Source: CAYRXM01 sp964449465
GTDB lineage: Bacteria; Chloroflexota; Anaerolineae; JAFGEY01
Assembly: GCA_964449465.1 (NCBI GenBank)
Contig: CAYVBK010000011.1
Span: 1 to 64,000, forward strand
DNA: 64,000 bases
Direction: 5' to 3'
Part shown: piece after piece, positions 51,508 to 60,155 of the stretch
How the letters are laid out: each line of letters starts with the position of its first letter
Position numbering within the stretch: position 1 is the first letter of the stretch
Position numbers and translations under genes: made by a program
Notes under the pieces: model-generated
What the model was told of the DNA's origin: nothing
The model's input: only the letters and a program-made list of their open reading frames with translations
Databases searched by the model: none

Positions 51508-52481
51508 CGCTCGGTCCGTTTGCGAATCCAGCCGCCAAAGAACATGTCGCCAAACATTTGCCCGGCTGTAGGCAGTTTTTCCTGGCTGGGCGCCTGATCC
51601 CAGTTTTGAGTGGCCTGGTCTTGCAACCACTGTCGCCGCTCTTGCATCTGCCTGGTGTAATAGGCCTCAATGCCGGCCTGATCTTGCCGCTGGATCAGGC
51701 CGCGAAAACGGCTGATTTCATCTTGCAGCGTGTCCATCCAGCGCAGCACATTCTCGCGGTTGAGCAGAGCGCGGTCTCGATACTCTTGGGCGTCGTCTAC
51801 CGAAAAACAGGTCACGCGATCAAAAGTGGCTCCGCACAGACGGCGCATATCGCGCCAGCCACCCGACGCCGACAGCGCGCCCAACAGGGTGACGGCCATA
51901 ATGTCAGCCAGATGCTCGGTGCCGCCGATCATCCCATCGTGTTCATACGGGTCAATGTAATGCGGAACGGCCCCCAGCAAGGCCACCATATCGGTGACCA
52001 GCTTGACCGCTTCGCCGCTGGCCTTGGCCGACGGAACCAGGCAGTACAGTTTGCCTTTGAACAATGTATCGCTCGCCGAGTCAATGCCGGCCTCGTCGCC
52101 AAACAGGATGGGATCGCCGCCCACAAAGCTGACCGTCGGGGGCAAAATCGAGTCGGCCCATTCCAACACCTGAACCTTGACGCTGGCTGTGTCGGTGATC
52201 ACGCAGCCTGACTTGAGGTCTTGGGCCACGATTTCTAGCGTCTCGCGGATGCCCGATGCCGGGATGGTGAGCACAATCATGTCGGCCTGAGAGCAGGCCG
52301 AGATCAGGTTGCGCTCGATCTTGTCTACCGCGCCGATGCGCCGGGCCAATCCGGCCTGTTCGGGGTTGCGGTCGTGGCCGACAATCTCCAGTTCGGTGTT
52401 GCGGGCCTTGCGCAGAGCCATACCAATCGAGCAGCCGATCAATCCGGTGCCGATGATGGTGATGCAGGGTTTCGATGCCAT
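51504..52481 (-). CDS. Prephenate dehydrogenase-like NAD(P) oxidoreductase
   Basis: ATG 52481 after GGAGG; the frame to 52595 overlaps the HD gene. 325 residues: NAD-binding 'ITIIGTGLIGCSIGMALRK', then 'VVGHDRN'-type strands, 'DTASVKVQVLEWA' and 'GTEHLADIMAVTL' match prephenate/arogenate dehydrogenases of tyrosine synthesis. No other aromatic-pathway gene is close. The C-terminus ends 'FFGGWIRKRTER'. Confidence 0.85.
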   Translation of the reverse strand: MASKPCITIIGTGLIGCSIGMALRKARNTELEIVGHDRNPEQAGLARRIGAVDKIERNLISACSQADMIVLTIPASGIRETLEIVAQDLKSGCVITDTASVKVQVLEWADSILPPTVSFVGGDPILFGDEAGIDSASDTLFKGKLYCLVPSAKASGEAVKLVTDMVALLGAVPHYIDPYEHDGMIGGTEHLADIMAVTLLGALSASGGWRDMRRLCGATFDRVTCFSVDDAQEYRDRALLNRENVLRWMDTLQDEISRFRGLIQRQDQAGIEAYYTRQMQERRQWLQDQATQNWDQAPSQEKLPTAGQMFGDMFFGGWIRKRTER

Positions 52482-52492
52482 ATTTCCTCCGT

Positions 52493-53029
52493 TCAATGTT
52501 GTTCGTCGGCCCACTGCAAGGCCGCCAACTGCGCCTGGAGCGGCGCGTCGTCTGGCCCTGAGCCAACCGGCGAATGATGATGCCGGATCAACCACACCAC
52601 GTCGACCGATCCGTGCGCCTGCGCTGTCAGTTCTGCGCCAACGGCCGCATGCCGGGCATGCGCGGCCAGCGGCGCCCTCCAGCCGCGCCCATCGGCGGCC
52701 AGTCTCTCAAACTGATATGGCGCAACATAACGCATTAGAACGATAAAGGTACGATACAACAGGTTCAGGCCTTGCCCGGCCTTGCCCACATCGTGCAGCA
52801 ATGCCGCCTGCAACAGCGACACATCATTGTGACCCGCCTGGCGCAACGTGTGAAACACATCCAGGCAGTGACGTTGATCGCGACGCGGCATGCGCTCAAA
52901 CAAGGCCACCTGCGCCGGAGCAAGTTGCTCCGCGATCAGCTGGCGTTCATCGGGGCGCACACGGGCCAGCAGCGAGCCGATAAACTGGCGGGTGCGATAC
53001 CACGCCCGCTCGATCAGGCGACCCGACAT
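52493..53029 (-). CDS. HD-domain phosphohydrolase-like protein
   Basis: 178 residues. 'ALLHDVGKAGQGLNLL' provides the HD metal motif and 'DVVWLIRHHHSP' the downstream histidines, as in HD hydrolases acting on nucleotides or phosphoesters. The start overlaps the M50 stop (TAATG), and the two are widely paired in Chloroflexota-type operons as far as I recall. Substrate unknown. Confidence 0.8.
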   Translation of the reverse strand: MSGRLIERAWYRTRQFIGSLLARVRPDERQLIAEQLAPAQVALFERMPRRDQRHCLDVFHTLRQAGHNDVSLLQAALLHDVGKAGQGLNLLYRTFIVLMRYVAPYQFERLAADGRGWRAPLAAHARHAAVGAELTAQAHGSVDVVWLIRHHHSPVGSGPDDAPLQAQLAALQWADEQH

Positions 53030-53730
53030 TAACCCATCCCCAGAATCAACGACATGAGCAAACCGTGCAGCGGCCCTAGGACGAGGCCAACCAGGCTGCC
53101 ACCTGGCAACAGGCGGCCACCAAAGACCACAAGGAGAAACACCACCGAGCCATAAGGCTCAAACCGATCCAGCCAATAGCCCAGTTGATAGCCCCAGCGG
53201 GTAGGAATCAGGCTGACTCCGCCCCGCAGCACGCTGAATCCGTCCAGCGGCGGGATGGGCAGCATGTTGAACAGAGCCAACCCGATATTGACGCTGATGA
53301 TCACGATCAGAATCAGCCACACTTCATACGAGATACTTATCCCCAAAGCCATCATGATGCGGATCGGCGCGGCGCACAAGGTGGCCAGCACCAGGTTGGC
53401 AAAGGGGCCGGCTATGGCCGTGATAGCCATGCCCACGCGCGGGCCAAAACGAAAATAGAGCGGGCTGACCTGCACCGGCTTGCCCCAACCAAAACCAAAC
53501 GACGAAAACGCGCTGAACAAGATCATCAGCGCGCCAATCGGGTCAAAATGCGCGATGGGGTTCAGCGTGAGGCGGCCCTGCGCCGACGGCGTCGGATCGC
53601 CCAGCAGATCGGCCGAGAGGGCGTGAGAAAACTCGTGCAATGTGATGCCGGCCACCAGACCGACGATGGTGATAATGCCCAGCAAAATATCGTTCAACAC
53701 AGCCTCTTTCAAATTTGTGCGAAAATTCAA
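53029..53730 (-). CDS. M50 (site-2-protease-like) membrane peptidase
   Basis: 233 residues, hydrophobic. 'GITLHEFSHALSADLLGD' carries the HExxH zinc motif in the first helices, and 'LFNMLPIPPLDG' is the second conserved motif (NxxPxxxLDG). This defines the small YwhC/Rip-like subfamily of intramembrane metalloproteases. TTG 53730 is the longest start; GTG or TTG about 11 codons later with GAGG upstream is possible. Confidence 0.88.
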   Translation of the reverse strand: MNFRTNLKEAVLNDILLGIITIVGLVAGITLHEFSHALSADLLGDPTPSAQGRLTLNPIAHFDPIGALMILFSAFSSFGFGWGKPVQVSPLYFRFGPRVGMAITAIAGPFANLVLATLCAAPIRIMMALGISISYEVWLILIVIISVNIGLALFNMLPIPPLDGFSVLRGGVSLIPTRWGYQLGYWLDRFEPYGSVVFLLVVFGGRLLPGGSLVGLVLGPLHGLLMSLILGMG

Positions 53731-53767
53731 TTTTTATGCAAATTGTAATCTCGACAGACCGGGCAAA

Positions 53768-53827
53768 ATTATAGCACGAAACACCCCAGCAGTCGAATTG
53801 TGCCGTTTTCATCAAATATGTTATACT
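53768..53827. promoter_or_regulatory. Divergent promoters between the M50 and mannosidase genes
   Basis: Minus strand: TATAAT (53773-53768) with TTCGAC 18 bp upstream. Plus strand: TTGTGC (53798-53803), 18 bp, TATACT (53822-53827), 58 bp before ATG 53886. The two -35 regions nearly touch. Confidence 0.6.
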
Positions 53828-53885
53828 TGGCCTGTCTGCCCCAAACCGGCAACCTGGTCTTGCTCATTTTCAAAGGAGAAACCCC

Positions 53886-56726
53886 ATGACCTCGTTTACA
53901 GCCCAATTTTCCAACCTGTCCGAATCTCTGCAATGCCTGGCTCAGACCGCCGCAGTCGAGCGGTTGACCGCCCAGCTTGAATTTGCCCGCCAGCTCTGCC
54001 TGGCTCATCCCGATCGAGCCGAAACCTGGCAGCCTTTGATCCTGGAGGCTGGTCGCCTGGCCTGTGATCAACTCCAACGCGGCCGCCTCGACCTGCTTGC
54101 CCTGGCCGAGGCCATTCTGTCGCCGTTGACCCCGGCCGCCAAACAATACACCCTCTTGTGCGTCAGCCACGCCCACATTGACATGAACTGGATGTGGAGC
54201 TGGCCGGAAACCGTCGCCGTCACCCACGACACCTTTCAGACCATGCTGCAATTGATGGACGAGTTTCCCGACTTTGTTTATTCGCAAAGCCAGGCCTCGA
54301 CCTATCGCCTGATCGAAAAATACAATCCCGAAATGTTTCAACAGATCAAACACCGCATCGCCGAGGGACGGTGGGAGGTCACGGCCAGCCAGTGGGTAGA
54401 AGGCGACAAGAACATGGCCGGCGGCGAGAGCCTCAGCCGACACCTGCTGTACACCCGCGAGTATATGGAGCAGCGATTTGGCCTCAAGCCTGAGGATGTG
54501 ACAGTGGCCTTTGAGCCGGACACTTTTGGCCACCCGGCCACGCTGCCCACCCTGCTGGCGCGCGGCGGGGTGCGCCACTATTATCACTGTCGGGGCAGCC
54601 ACGGACCGCACCTCTACTGGTGGATCGGGCCAGACGGCTCTCGTCTGTTGACGTTTAACGATGTCACCTGGTATATGTGCGCCATCCGCCCGCAGATCGT
54701 CAAGCCGATGATCGAGTTTTCGCTGTCCACCGGCCTTCGACAGATGCCAGTGTTGTACGGCGTGGGCGATCACGGCGGCGGCCCCACCCGTCGCGATCTG
54801 CGGCGCATCGGCGAACTGAACACCTGGCCGGTGTTTCCGCAAGTGCGCTGCGCCGCCCTGCGCGAGTTTTTTGAATATGCCGAACAAAACGCCATCCGCC
54901 TGCCTGAGGTGGTCGGCGAGCGCAATTTTGTCTTTACCGGCTGCTATACCTCGCAGGCGCGCCAAAAGTGGGCCAACCGTCACGGCGAAAACCTGCTCTA
55001 TGCCGCCGAAGCTGCCGCGCTGTTGGGCCATCGCCTGGCCGGCGTGCCTTATCCGCAGCAAAACCTCGACGAGGCCTGGCGGGGGCACCTGTTCAACCAG
55101 TTCCACGACATTCTGCCCGGTTCGGGCGTGCGCGAGACGCGCCACTATACACTGGGCCAGGCCCAAGAGACACAGGCCGCCGCGGCGATGGCGCGCACCT
55201 GCGCCCTGCGCGCGCTGGCCGAGCACATAGATACCGAATCGCTGCGCCGTTCGTTCACCCCCAAAGGCGAAACGCCCGATGACACAGCTCTCGGCGCGGG
55301 CGTGGGCTTTGCCAGCGGCAGCGGTGACGAATCGGCGTTCAGCGCGGCCGCAGCCGGCGAGCAGGCCTTGATGATCTGGAACCCGCTGCCTTACCCGCGT
55401 CGCGAGGTGATCGAGGCCACCCTGTGGGATGTCAAACTCAACAAGGACAGCCTGGTGATGACGACCGAAGGGCTGCCACCCTGCCGCGTTCAGGTGTTGG
55501 AAGAAGGCCGCTATTGGGGACACACTTTTGTGCGTGTGGCCTTTCCGATTGAGGTGCCGGCATTGGGCTATCGCGCCGTTTGCATCTCGGATCGCCTGGC
55601 CGAACTGGGCCTGGACGCTGCCGAGGTGGGCGATCCATGGGCCGGCATGCTGGGCAACTGGCGCAAGATTATGCCGGACGATTTTGTGCTGGAAAACGAA
55701 TGGCTGCGGGCGCAACTTGACCCGGCCTCCGGCGGCCTGATCAGCCTGGTTGATCGGCGCAACGGGCGTGAGTGGGTGCCGCAAGGCGATTTGAGCGGCA
55801 TTTTGCAATACAGCATCGAGGGGCATATCGGCATGACCGCCTGGGTGATCGGCCCGTTTTTGACCCAGCAAGACCTGATAGACGGCGGCATGTTGAAGCA
55901 AATCCACGGCGGCCCGTATGTGCGCACATTCCGTTGGACGCGCACGGTGTCCAACTCGAAACTGGAACTGGACATCACCCTGCGCCAGGGCATGCCGCAT
56001 CTGGATTTCAGGCTGCGGGTAGACTGGCGCGAAATCGGCAGCCCGGCGGGCATCCCCAACCTGCGCGTGCGCTTTCCGCTGGCCGCTCAAGAGGCGCAGG
56101 CCCGCTACGAGATTCCCTACGGTTCCATCCTTCGCAGTTTGAATAGCGGCGAAGAAGTGGTGGCGCAGCGATGGGCTGATGTCGGCGAGGCCGATGGCGG
56201 CGGCGTGACGCTGGTCAACACATCCAAATATGGGCACAGCCTGGAGCAAGGCACCCTTAGCCTGACCCTGATGCGGGCCAGCATAGACCCCGATCCACTG
56301 CCCGATCTCGGCGAGCATCTCATCGAATACGCCCTCGTTCCGCACCCGGCCGGCTGGTCGGTGGGGCAAGCCATGCAGGCCGCCGAGCAGATCAACATTC
56401 CGCTGGTGGTCAGCAGTTGCGGGTTTCACTCTGGCGATCTGCCGTCGTCGGCGGCGCTGGTGTCGGTCGAGCCGACCAACGTGCGGTTAGGGACAATCAA
56501 ACAGAGTCAATGCGGCCGGGCGATGGTGCTGCGCCTGGTCGAAGTGGAAGGATGCTCCACCGAGGCGCGGGTGACACTGACCGCCGGGCTGCTGCCAGTG
56601 GGTGTGTCGGCCATAGAGACCGACACCCTGGAAAGGCCGTTGGAGGCCAATGGCGCTCGCCTGGAGGGAAACTGCCTGACCGTCCAGATGCCGGCCTACG
56701 GCGTCAGCACGGTGCGGGTGGGGTAA
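53886..56726 (+). CDS. Alpha-mannosidase, glycoside hydrolase family 38
   Basis: ATG 53886 after AAAGGAG. 946 residues. 'SHAHIDMNWMWSWPET' (about 95-110) holds the zinc His/Asp, and 'FEPDTFGHPATLPTLLARGG' (nucleophile Asp near 212) the catalytic site. 'HLFNQFHDILPGSGV' (about 398-412) is the third GH38 motif. The C-terminal half is the beta-rich domain of the family. It removes alpha-linked mannose from glycans. There is no signal peptide, so it is cytoplasmic. DUF4416 follows after 15 bp. Confidence 0.93.
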   Translation: MTSFTAQFSNLSESLQCLAQTAAVERLTAQLEFARQLCLAHPDRAETWQPLILEAGRLACDQLQRGRLDLLALAEAILSPLTPAAKQYTLLCVSHAHIDMNWMWSWPETVAVTHDTFQTMLQLMDEFPDFVYSQSQASTYRLIEKYNPEMFQQIKHRIAEGRWEVTASQWVEGDKNMAGGESLSRHLLYTREYMEQRFGLKPEDVTVAFEPDTFGHPATLPTLLARGGVRHYYHCRGSHGPHLYWWIGPDGSRLLTFNDVTWYMCAIRPQIVKPMIEFSLSTGLRQMPVLYGVGDHGGGPTRRDLRRIGELNTWPVFPQVRCAALREFFEYAEQNAIRLPEVVGERNFVFTGCYTSQARQKWANRHGENLLYAAEAAALLGHRLAGVPYPQQNLDEAWRGHLFNQFHDILPGSGVRETRHYTLGQAQETQAAAAMARTCALRALAEHIDTESLRRSFTPKGETPDDTALGAGVGFASGSGDESAFSAAAAGEQALMIWNPLPYPRREVIEATLWDVKLNKDSLVMTTEGLPPCRVQVLEEGRYWGHTFVRVAFPIEVPALGYRAVCISDRLAELGLDAAEVGDPWAGMLGNWRKIMPDDFVLENEWLRAQLDPASGGLISLVDRRNGREWVPQGDLSGILQYSIEGHIGMTAWVIGPFLTQQDLIDGGMLKQIHGGPYVRTFRWTRTVSNSKLELDITLRQGMPHLDFRLRVDWREIGSPAGIPNLRVRFPLAAQEAQARYEIPYGSILRSLNSGEEVVAQRWADVGEADGGGVTLVNTSKYGHSLEQGTLSLTLMRASIDPDPLPDLGEHLIEYALVPHPAGWSVGQAMQAAEQINIPLVVSSCGFHSGDLPSSAALVSVEPTNVRLGTIKQSQCGRAMVLRLVEVEGCSTEARVTLTAGLLPVGVSAIETDTLERPLEANGARLEGNCLTVQMPAYGVSTVRVG

Positions 56727-56741
56727 ACGAGGAGGCACAAG

Positions 56742-57287
56742 ATGGGTACAGCCAAACCCCCGCAGCCGGTCAAGCTGATCGTCAGCGCGTTTGCGCCAAA
56801 CGACGATATTTTACAGCAAGCCCGCTCGGCTTTGGTGGCCGAATGGGGACACATTGATTTTGAAAGCGCGCTGCTGCCCTTTGATCACACACCCTACTAT
56901 GCTCCCGAATTTGGCGCCGGGCTGGTGCGACGGGTATGGACATTTGCCCGGTTGATTGACCCCGGCGATCTGGCCGGCATCAAGGTGCGCACTAACGAAT
57001 TGGAGCAGCGTTGGGTCACGCAGGGCAGGCGGCAGGTAAACCTGGATGCCGGCTATGTCTGCCGCGCCAAACTGGTGCTGGCCACCACCAAAAATCACGG
57101 GCACCGCATCTATATCGGGCAGGGCATTTATGCCGAAGTCACCCTGCAATACCGCGACAAGGCTTTTCGCCCCTGGCCGTGGAGCTATCCCGATTATGCC
57201 ACACCCGAATACTGTCAGATGTTTCAAGAGATTCGCCGAATTTACATGTCACAGCTCGGTGCGCTGCGGGGGAGTGTGATGTCGTGA
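56742..57287 (+). CDS. DUF4416-family protein
   Basis: 181 residues; ATG 56742 after GAGG. The features are those of DUF4416: 'PQPVKLIVSAFAPNDDIL', 'PFDHTPYYAPEFG', 'RRQVNLDAGYV' and 'GIYAEVTLQYRDKAF'-like pattern ending in 'SYPDYATPEYCQMF'. Function is unknown, although the fold and GTP-like use have been speculated upon. The last 39 bp overlap the convergent response-regulator gene. Confidence 0.88.
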   Translation: MGTAKPPQPVKLIVSAFAPNDDILQQARSALVAEWGHIDFESALLPFDHTPYYAPEFGAGLVRRVWTFARLIDPGDLAGIKVRTNELEQRWVTQGRRQVNLDAGYVCRAKLVLATTKNHGHRIYIGQGIYAEVTLQYRDKAFRPWPWSYPDYATPEYCQMFQEIRRIYMSQLGALRGSVMS

Positions 57288-58169
57288 GCGCATGACGGCT
57301 TCGGCCAGCGAACGCACATCGCCAAAAGGGCCATCGGCGGCGGTGATCACCCCAAACGACAGGTAGAGCTGCGCCGTGACCGGCCGCGGCGCATCAGAGG
57401 AACCAGACGGGTCCATGGCCATCCTGAACACCCGATCCATCCGCGCCCGCAGACGCATCACCCGCGCCGGGTCGGTGATAATGATAAACTGCACCGTACC
57501 GACCCGGCCAACAAAATCATCGCCGCCGCCGATCTCGTCCACCGTCTGGCGCAAGAGCTGCGCCACATAACTGGCAAATTTGTCTTTGAGGTGACGATAG
57601 GCGCCGGTGAAACAGCTAAAATTCTCCACCCCCACAACCATCAATGCCCAGTCCTGACGGTAGAGCAGCGTCTTGAGTTGCTCTTCCACCAGCGGGCCGC
57701 TGGGCAGCCCCGATGCCTGATCGATGCTGGACTGGTAGCGCGCTCGCCGCATAGCATTGTTGATGCGCAAACGCAGTTCTTCCATGTCAAACGGCTTGGT
57801 GATATAATCGTCGGCGCCGCTGTCCAGACCGACAATTCTGTCATCGCGCTGATTTTTCTGGGTCAAAAAAATGATCGGCGTGTTGCGGGTGGCCAGGTTG
57901 TCGCGCAGCCGGCGGCAGACTTCGTATCCGTTCACGTCGGGCAGGTTGATGTCCAGCAAAATCAGATGCGGGCTGTGGTTCTGGCAAATCTCGACCACCG
58001 AGCCGCCAAATGGGGTGGCGATGGCGCGGTATTGCTTGGTGCGCAAAAACGTGATCAACATGTCCGAGATATTGGGGTCGTCTTCGACAATCAAGATTAA
58101 AGGACGTTCTTTATCCAGAGTCAGATTGCGATCCGCGGCCGGTATGCCCCGGATTCTTTCCTGTGACAT
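57249..58169 (-). CDS. Response regulator with degenerate GGDEF-like output domain
   Basis: ATG 58169 after GGGGGA; the longer frame reads through a REP element and is rejected. 306 residues. The receiver domain has acidic Glu29-Asp30-Asp31, phospho-acceptor Asp73 ('LILLDINLPD') and Lys125 ('ITKPFD'). The C-terminal 160 residues look like a cyclase fold ('DDFVGRVGTVQFIIIT') but lack an intact GGDEF, so it probably does not make c-di-GMP. No partner histidine kinase is adjacent. Confidence 0.85.
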   Translation of the reverse strand: MSQERIRGIPAADRNLTLDKERPLILIVEDDPNISDMLITFLRTKQYRAIATPFGGSVVEICQNHSPHLILLDINLPDVNGYEVCRRLRDNLATRNTPIIFLTQKNQRDDRIVGLDSGADDYITKPFDMEELRLRINNAMRRARYQSSIDQASGLPSGPLVEEQLKTLLYRQDWALMVVGVENFSCFTGAYRHLKDKFASYVAQLLRQTVDEIGGGDDFVGRVGTVQFIIITDPARVMRLRARMDRVFRMAMDPSGSSDAPRPVTAQLYLSFGVITAADGPFGDVRSLAEAVMRSRHHTPPQRTEL

Positions 58170-58220
58170 CCTGTTTCCCCCCATTTTTCTGGGCGCACCC
58201 GCATCAAAACGAACAAAAAT

Positions 58221-58274
58221 GTAGGGGCGAGTCTTGCGCTCGCCCTGACGGGGCAAGGGCAAGCCCTGCCCTAC
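58221..58274. repeat. Compound REP-like element with GTAGGG/CCCTAC ends
   Basis: It starts GTAGGG and ends CCCTAC. Inside are one perfect stem GGGCGAG/CTCGCCC (58225-58245) and a second imperfect one (GGGCAAGGGC/GCCCTGCCC). It lies between the response-regulator start and the selA stop, overlapping the last codon of selA. Confidence 0.65.
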
Positions 58275-59665
58275 CGGGCGGCGACGCGGACCGCCGTCAA
58301 CAAATCGGTTTCCTGTTCAGGCAGCACGGTGCGCAGGTCCAGGCAGACCAGGTCGTTCTCGATGCGGGCGATCACCGGCGGATGACCTGCGCGCAGGCGG
58401 GCGGCCAGCGCATCGGGCGGGCCGGCGATGCCCACCAACCAGGTCGGTAGGGTTTCGCCGGGCAGGCTACCGCCGCCCACCGCCGAGCGACCTTCCAGGA
58501 CGCGCACGGACAAACCATCAGCCTGCCACGCGGCGGCCCAGCGGCGGGCGCGATGCTCCAACTCGTCTAGAGGGGCGGCGATCATGCGCCAGATCGGAAT
58601 GGCCTGCTCGACGTCTCCTTTGATATAGTGCAGCAGCGTAGCCTGCAATCCGGCCAGCGTGGTCTTGTCCACGCGCAGGGCGCGGGTCAATGGAAAATCG
58701 CGCAGCCGGGCAATGATGTCCTTTCGCCCCAGCAAAATGCCGGCCTGCGGCCCACCCAACAGCTTGTCGCCGCTGCACGAAACCAGATCTACGCCGGCGG
58801 CCATGACTTCTTGAATGGTCGGTTCGTGTACCAGGCCGTACCGTTCTGTCGGCATCAAGGTGCCACTGCCCAGGTCTTTATACACCGGCAGCCCATGCGC
58901 ACGGCCCAAGGCCACCAACTCGGCTGCCGAAACCTGGGCAGTAAAACCGGTGATGCGAAAGTTGCTTTGATGCGCCAGCATGATCAGGCCGGTATCCGGC
59001 CCGATGGCCTGCTGATAATCGCGCAGGTGGGTGCGGTTGGTCGTGCCAACCTCGACCAGACGGGCGCCGCTCTGTTTCATCACATCGGGGATGCGAAACC
59101 CGCCGCCGATCTCGACCAGTTGGCCGCGCGAAATGATGGCCTCGCGGCCGCGTGCCAGCACACTTAGGGCCAGCAGCACGGCTGCCGCATTGTTATTGAC
59201 CACCAGAGCGGCCTCGGCGCCGCACAACCGGCATAGCAGGTCTTCGGCATGCACATAGCGCGAGCCGCGTTCGCCGGCCTGCAAGTCATACTCCAGGTTG
59301 CTATAGCCGCCACCGACAGCAGCCATCGCCGCCAGCGCGTCGGCACACAAGGGCGCGCGCCCCAGATTGGTGTGAATAACCACGCCGGTGGCATTGATCA
59401 GCGGCGTCAGGCTGGGGCGGGACAGCAGTTTGAATGTCTGAACCGTCTGCGCGACCACCTGCGCCAATGACGGACATGGCTGTCCGGCCAGAATGTCTTG
59501 CCGTGCCTGGTCTACGGCCTGCCGCGCTGCCTGCGTCAACAAAGCATGTCCATATTCCGGCAGCAAGGCCTGCACATCGGGTTGACGCAGCACCTGGTCT
59601 ATGGCCGGCAGGCTGCGCAGAGCTTGTTCACGTGAGGGCATCTCTGAAGGTATCTCTGATAACAT
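58271..59665 (-). CDS. selA: SelA: L-seryl-tRNA(Sec) selenium transferase
   Basis: 464 residues, full family length. 'LPAIDQVLRQPDVQALL' is the typical N-terminal helix region. The PLP core contains 'NATGVVIHTNLGRAPL', 'EYDLQAGERGSRYVHAEDLL', 'VNNNAAAVLLALSVLA' and the PLP lysine in 'SCSGDKLLGGPQAGI' (near residue 297). It converts Ser-tRNA(Sec) to Sec-tRNA(Sec) with selenophosphate, so this organism probably makes selenoproteins. selB, selD and selC are not in the window. ATG 59665 has GGAGAA upstream, and a small membrane-protein gene ends 7 bp before. Confidence 0.94.
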   Translation of the reverse strand: MLSEIPSEMPSREQALRSLPAIDQVLRQPDVQALLPEYGHALLTQAARQAVDQARQDILAGQPCPSLAQVVAQTVQTFKLLSRPSLTPLINATGVVIHTNLGRAPLCADALAAMAAVGGGYSNLEYDLQAGERGSRYVHAEDLLCRLCGAEAALVVNNNAAAVLLALSVLARGREAIISRGQLVEIGGGFRIPDVMKQSGARLVEVGTTNRTHLRDYQQAIGPDTGLIMLAHQSNFRITGFTAQVSAAELVALGRAHGLPVYKDLGSGTLMPTERYGLVHEPTIQEVMAAGVDLVSCSGDKLLGGPQAGILLGRKDIIARLRDFPLTRALRVDKTTLAGLQATLLHYIKGDVEQAIPIWRMIAAPLDELEHRARRWAAAWQADGLSVRVLEGRSAVGGGSLPGETLPTWLVGIAGPPDALAARLRAGHPPVIARIENDLVCLDLRTVLPEQETDLLTAVRVAAR

Positions 59666-59672
59666 TGGAATT

Positions 59673-60098
59673 CTATTCTCCGGGTGTGGGGCCAGGGGGA
59701 GGCTGCTGATCGCGGGTCAGCCAAAAAGTTTCCAGCAGCACCAATACCCCCACCAGAATCAGGACAATGGTCATATCCAGCACGCGCAGCATTTGCAGCC
59801 AGGCGGCAATGCTGACAAACACCCCGGCTTGAAGGCTCTGACGGATCGCGCGATGGCGATAGACTCGGGCCGACCGACCGGTGGCAAAACGCACATTCAA
59901 ATACGCAGCGGCGGGCATCAGCGTGCCAGAGATGGCACCGGCCAGGGCCACAAAGAAAACGCCCAGTGTAAACCGATTGACCGGCAGCCAGACCACCCCC
60001 CAGAGTATGGCCCAGCACACCAACGCGGTCAAAACAGCATAGGTGATCCACCGCCGATATTCGCTTGTCCAATTGAGGTTCGATGGTTGGTTTGACAT
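59673..60098 (-). CDS. Small four-helix membrane protein
   Basis: 141 residues with about four transmembrane segments ('YAVLTALVCWAILWGVVWLPV', 'LGVFFVALAGAISGTLMPAAA'-like, two more after 95). A basic loop 'RSARVYRHRAIRQSLQAGV' lies between pairs. No family I can name. It is probably co-transcribed with selA, 7 bp downstream. Confidence 0.7.
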   Translation of the reverse strand: MSNQPSNLNWTSEYRRWITYAVLTALVCWAILWGVVWLPVNRFTLGVFFVALAGAISGTLMPAAAYLNVRFATGRSARVYRHRAIRQSLQAGVFVSIAAWLQMLRVLDMTIVLILVGVLVLLETFWLTRDQQPPPGPTPGE

Positions 60099-60155
60099 AG
60101 ATTGCGACGATACACGAAATTGTGTTGATGGCTATTGAGAAAAAGAGGTTCTACA

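Noticed and set aside
53769..56429. 886-aa minus-strand ORF opposite the mannosidase gene
   Set aside because: The plus strand holds all GH38 catalytic motifs; the minus frame has no recognisable motif and starts without a ribosome site.
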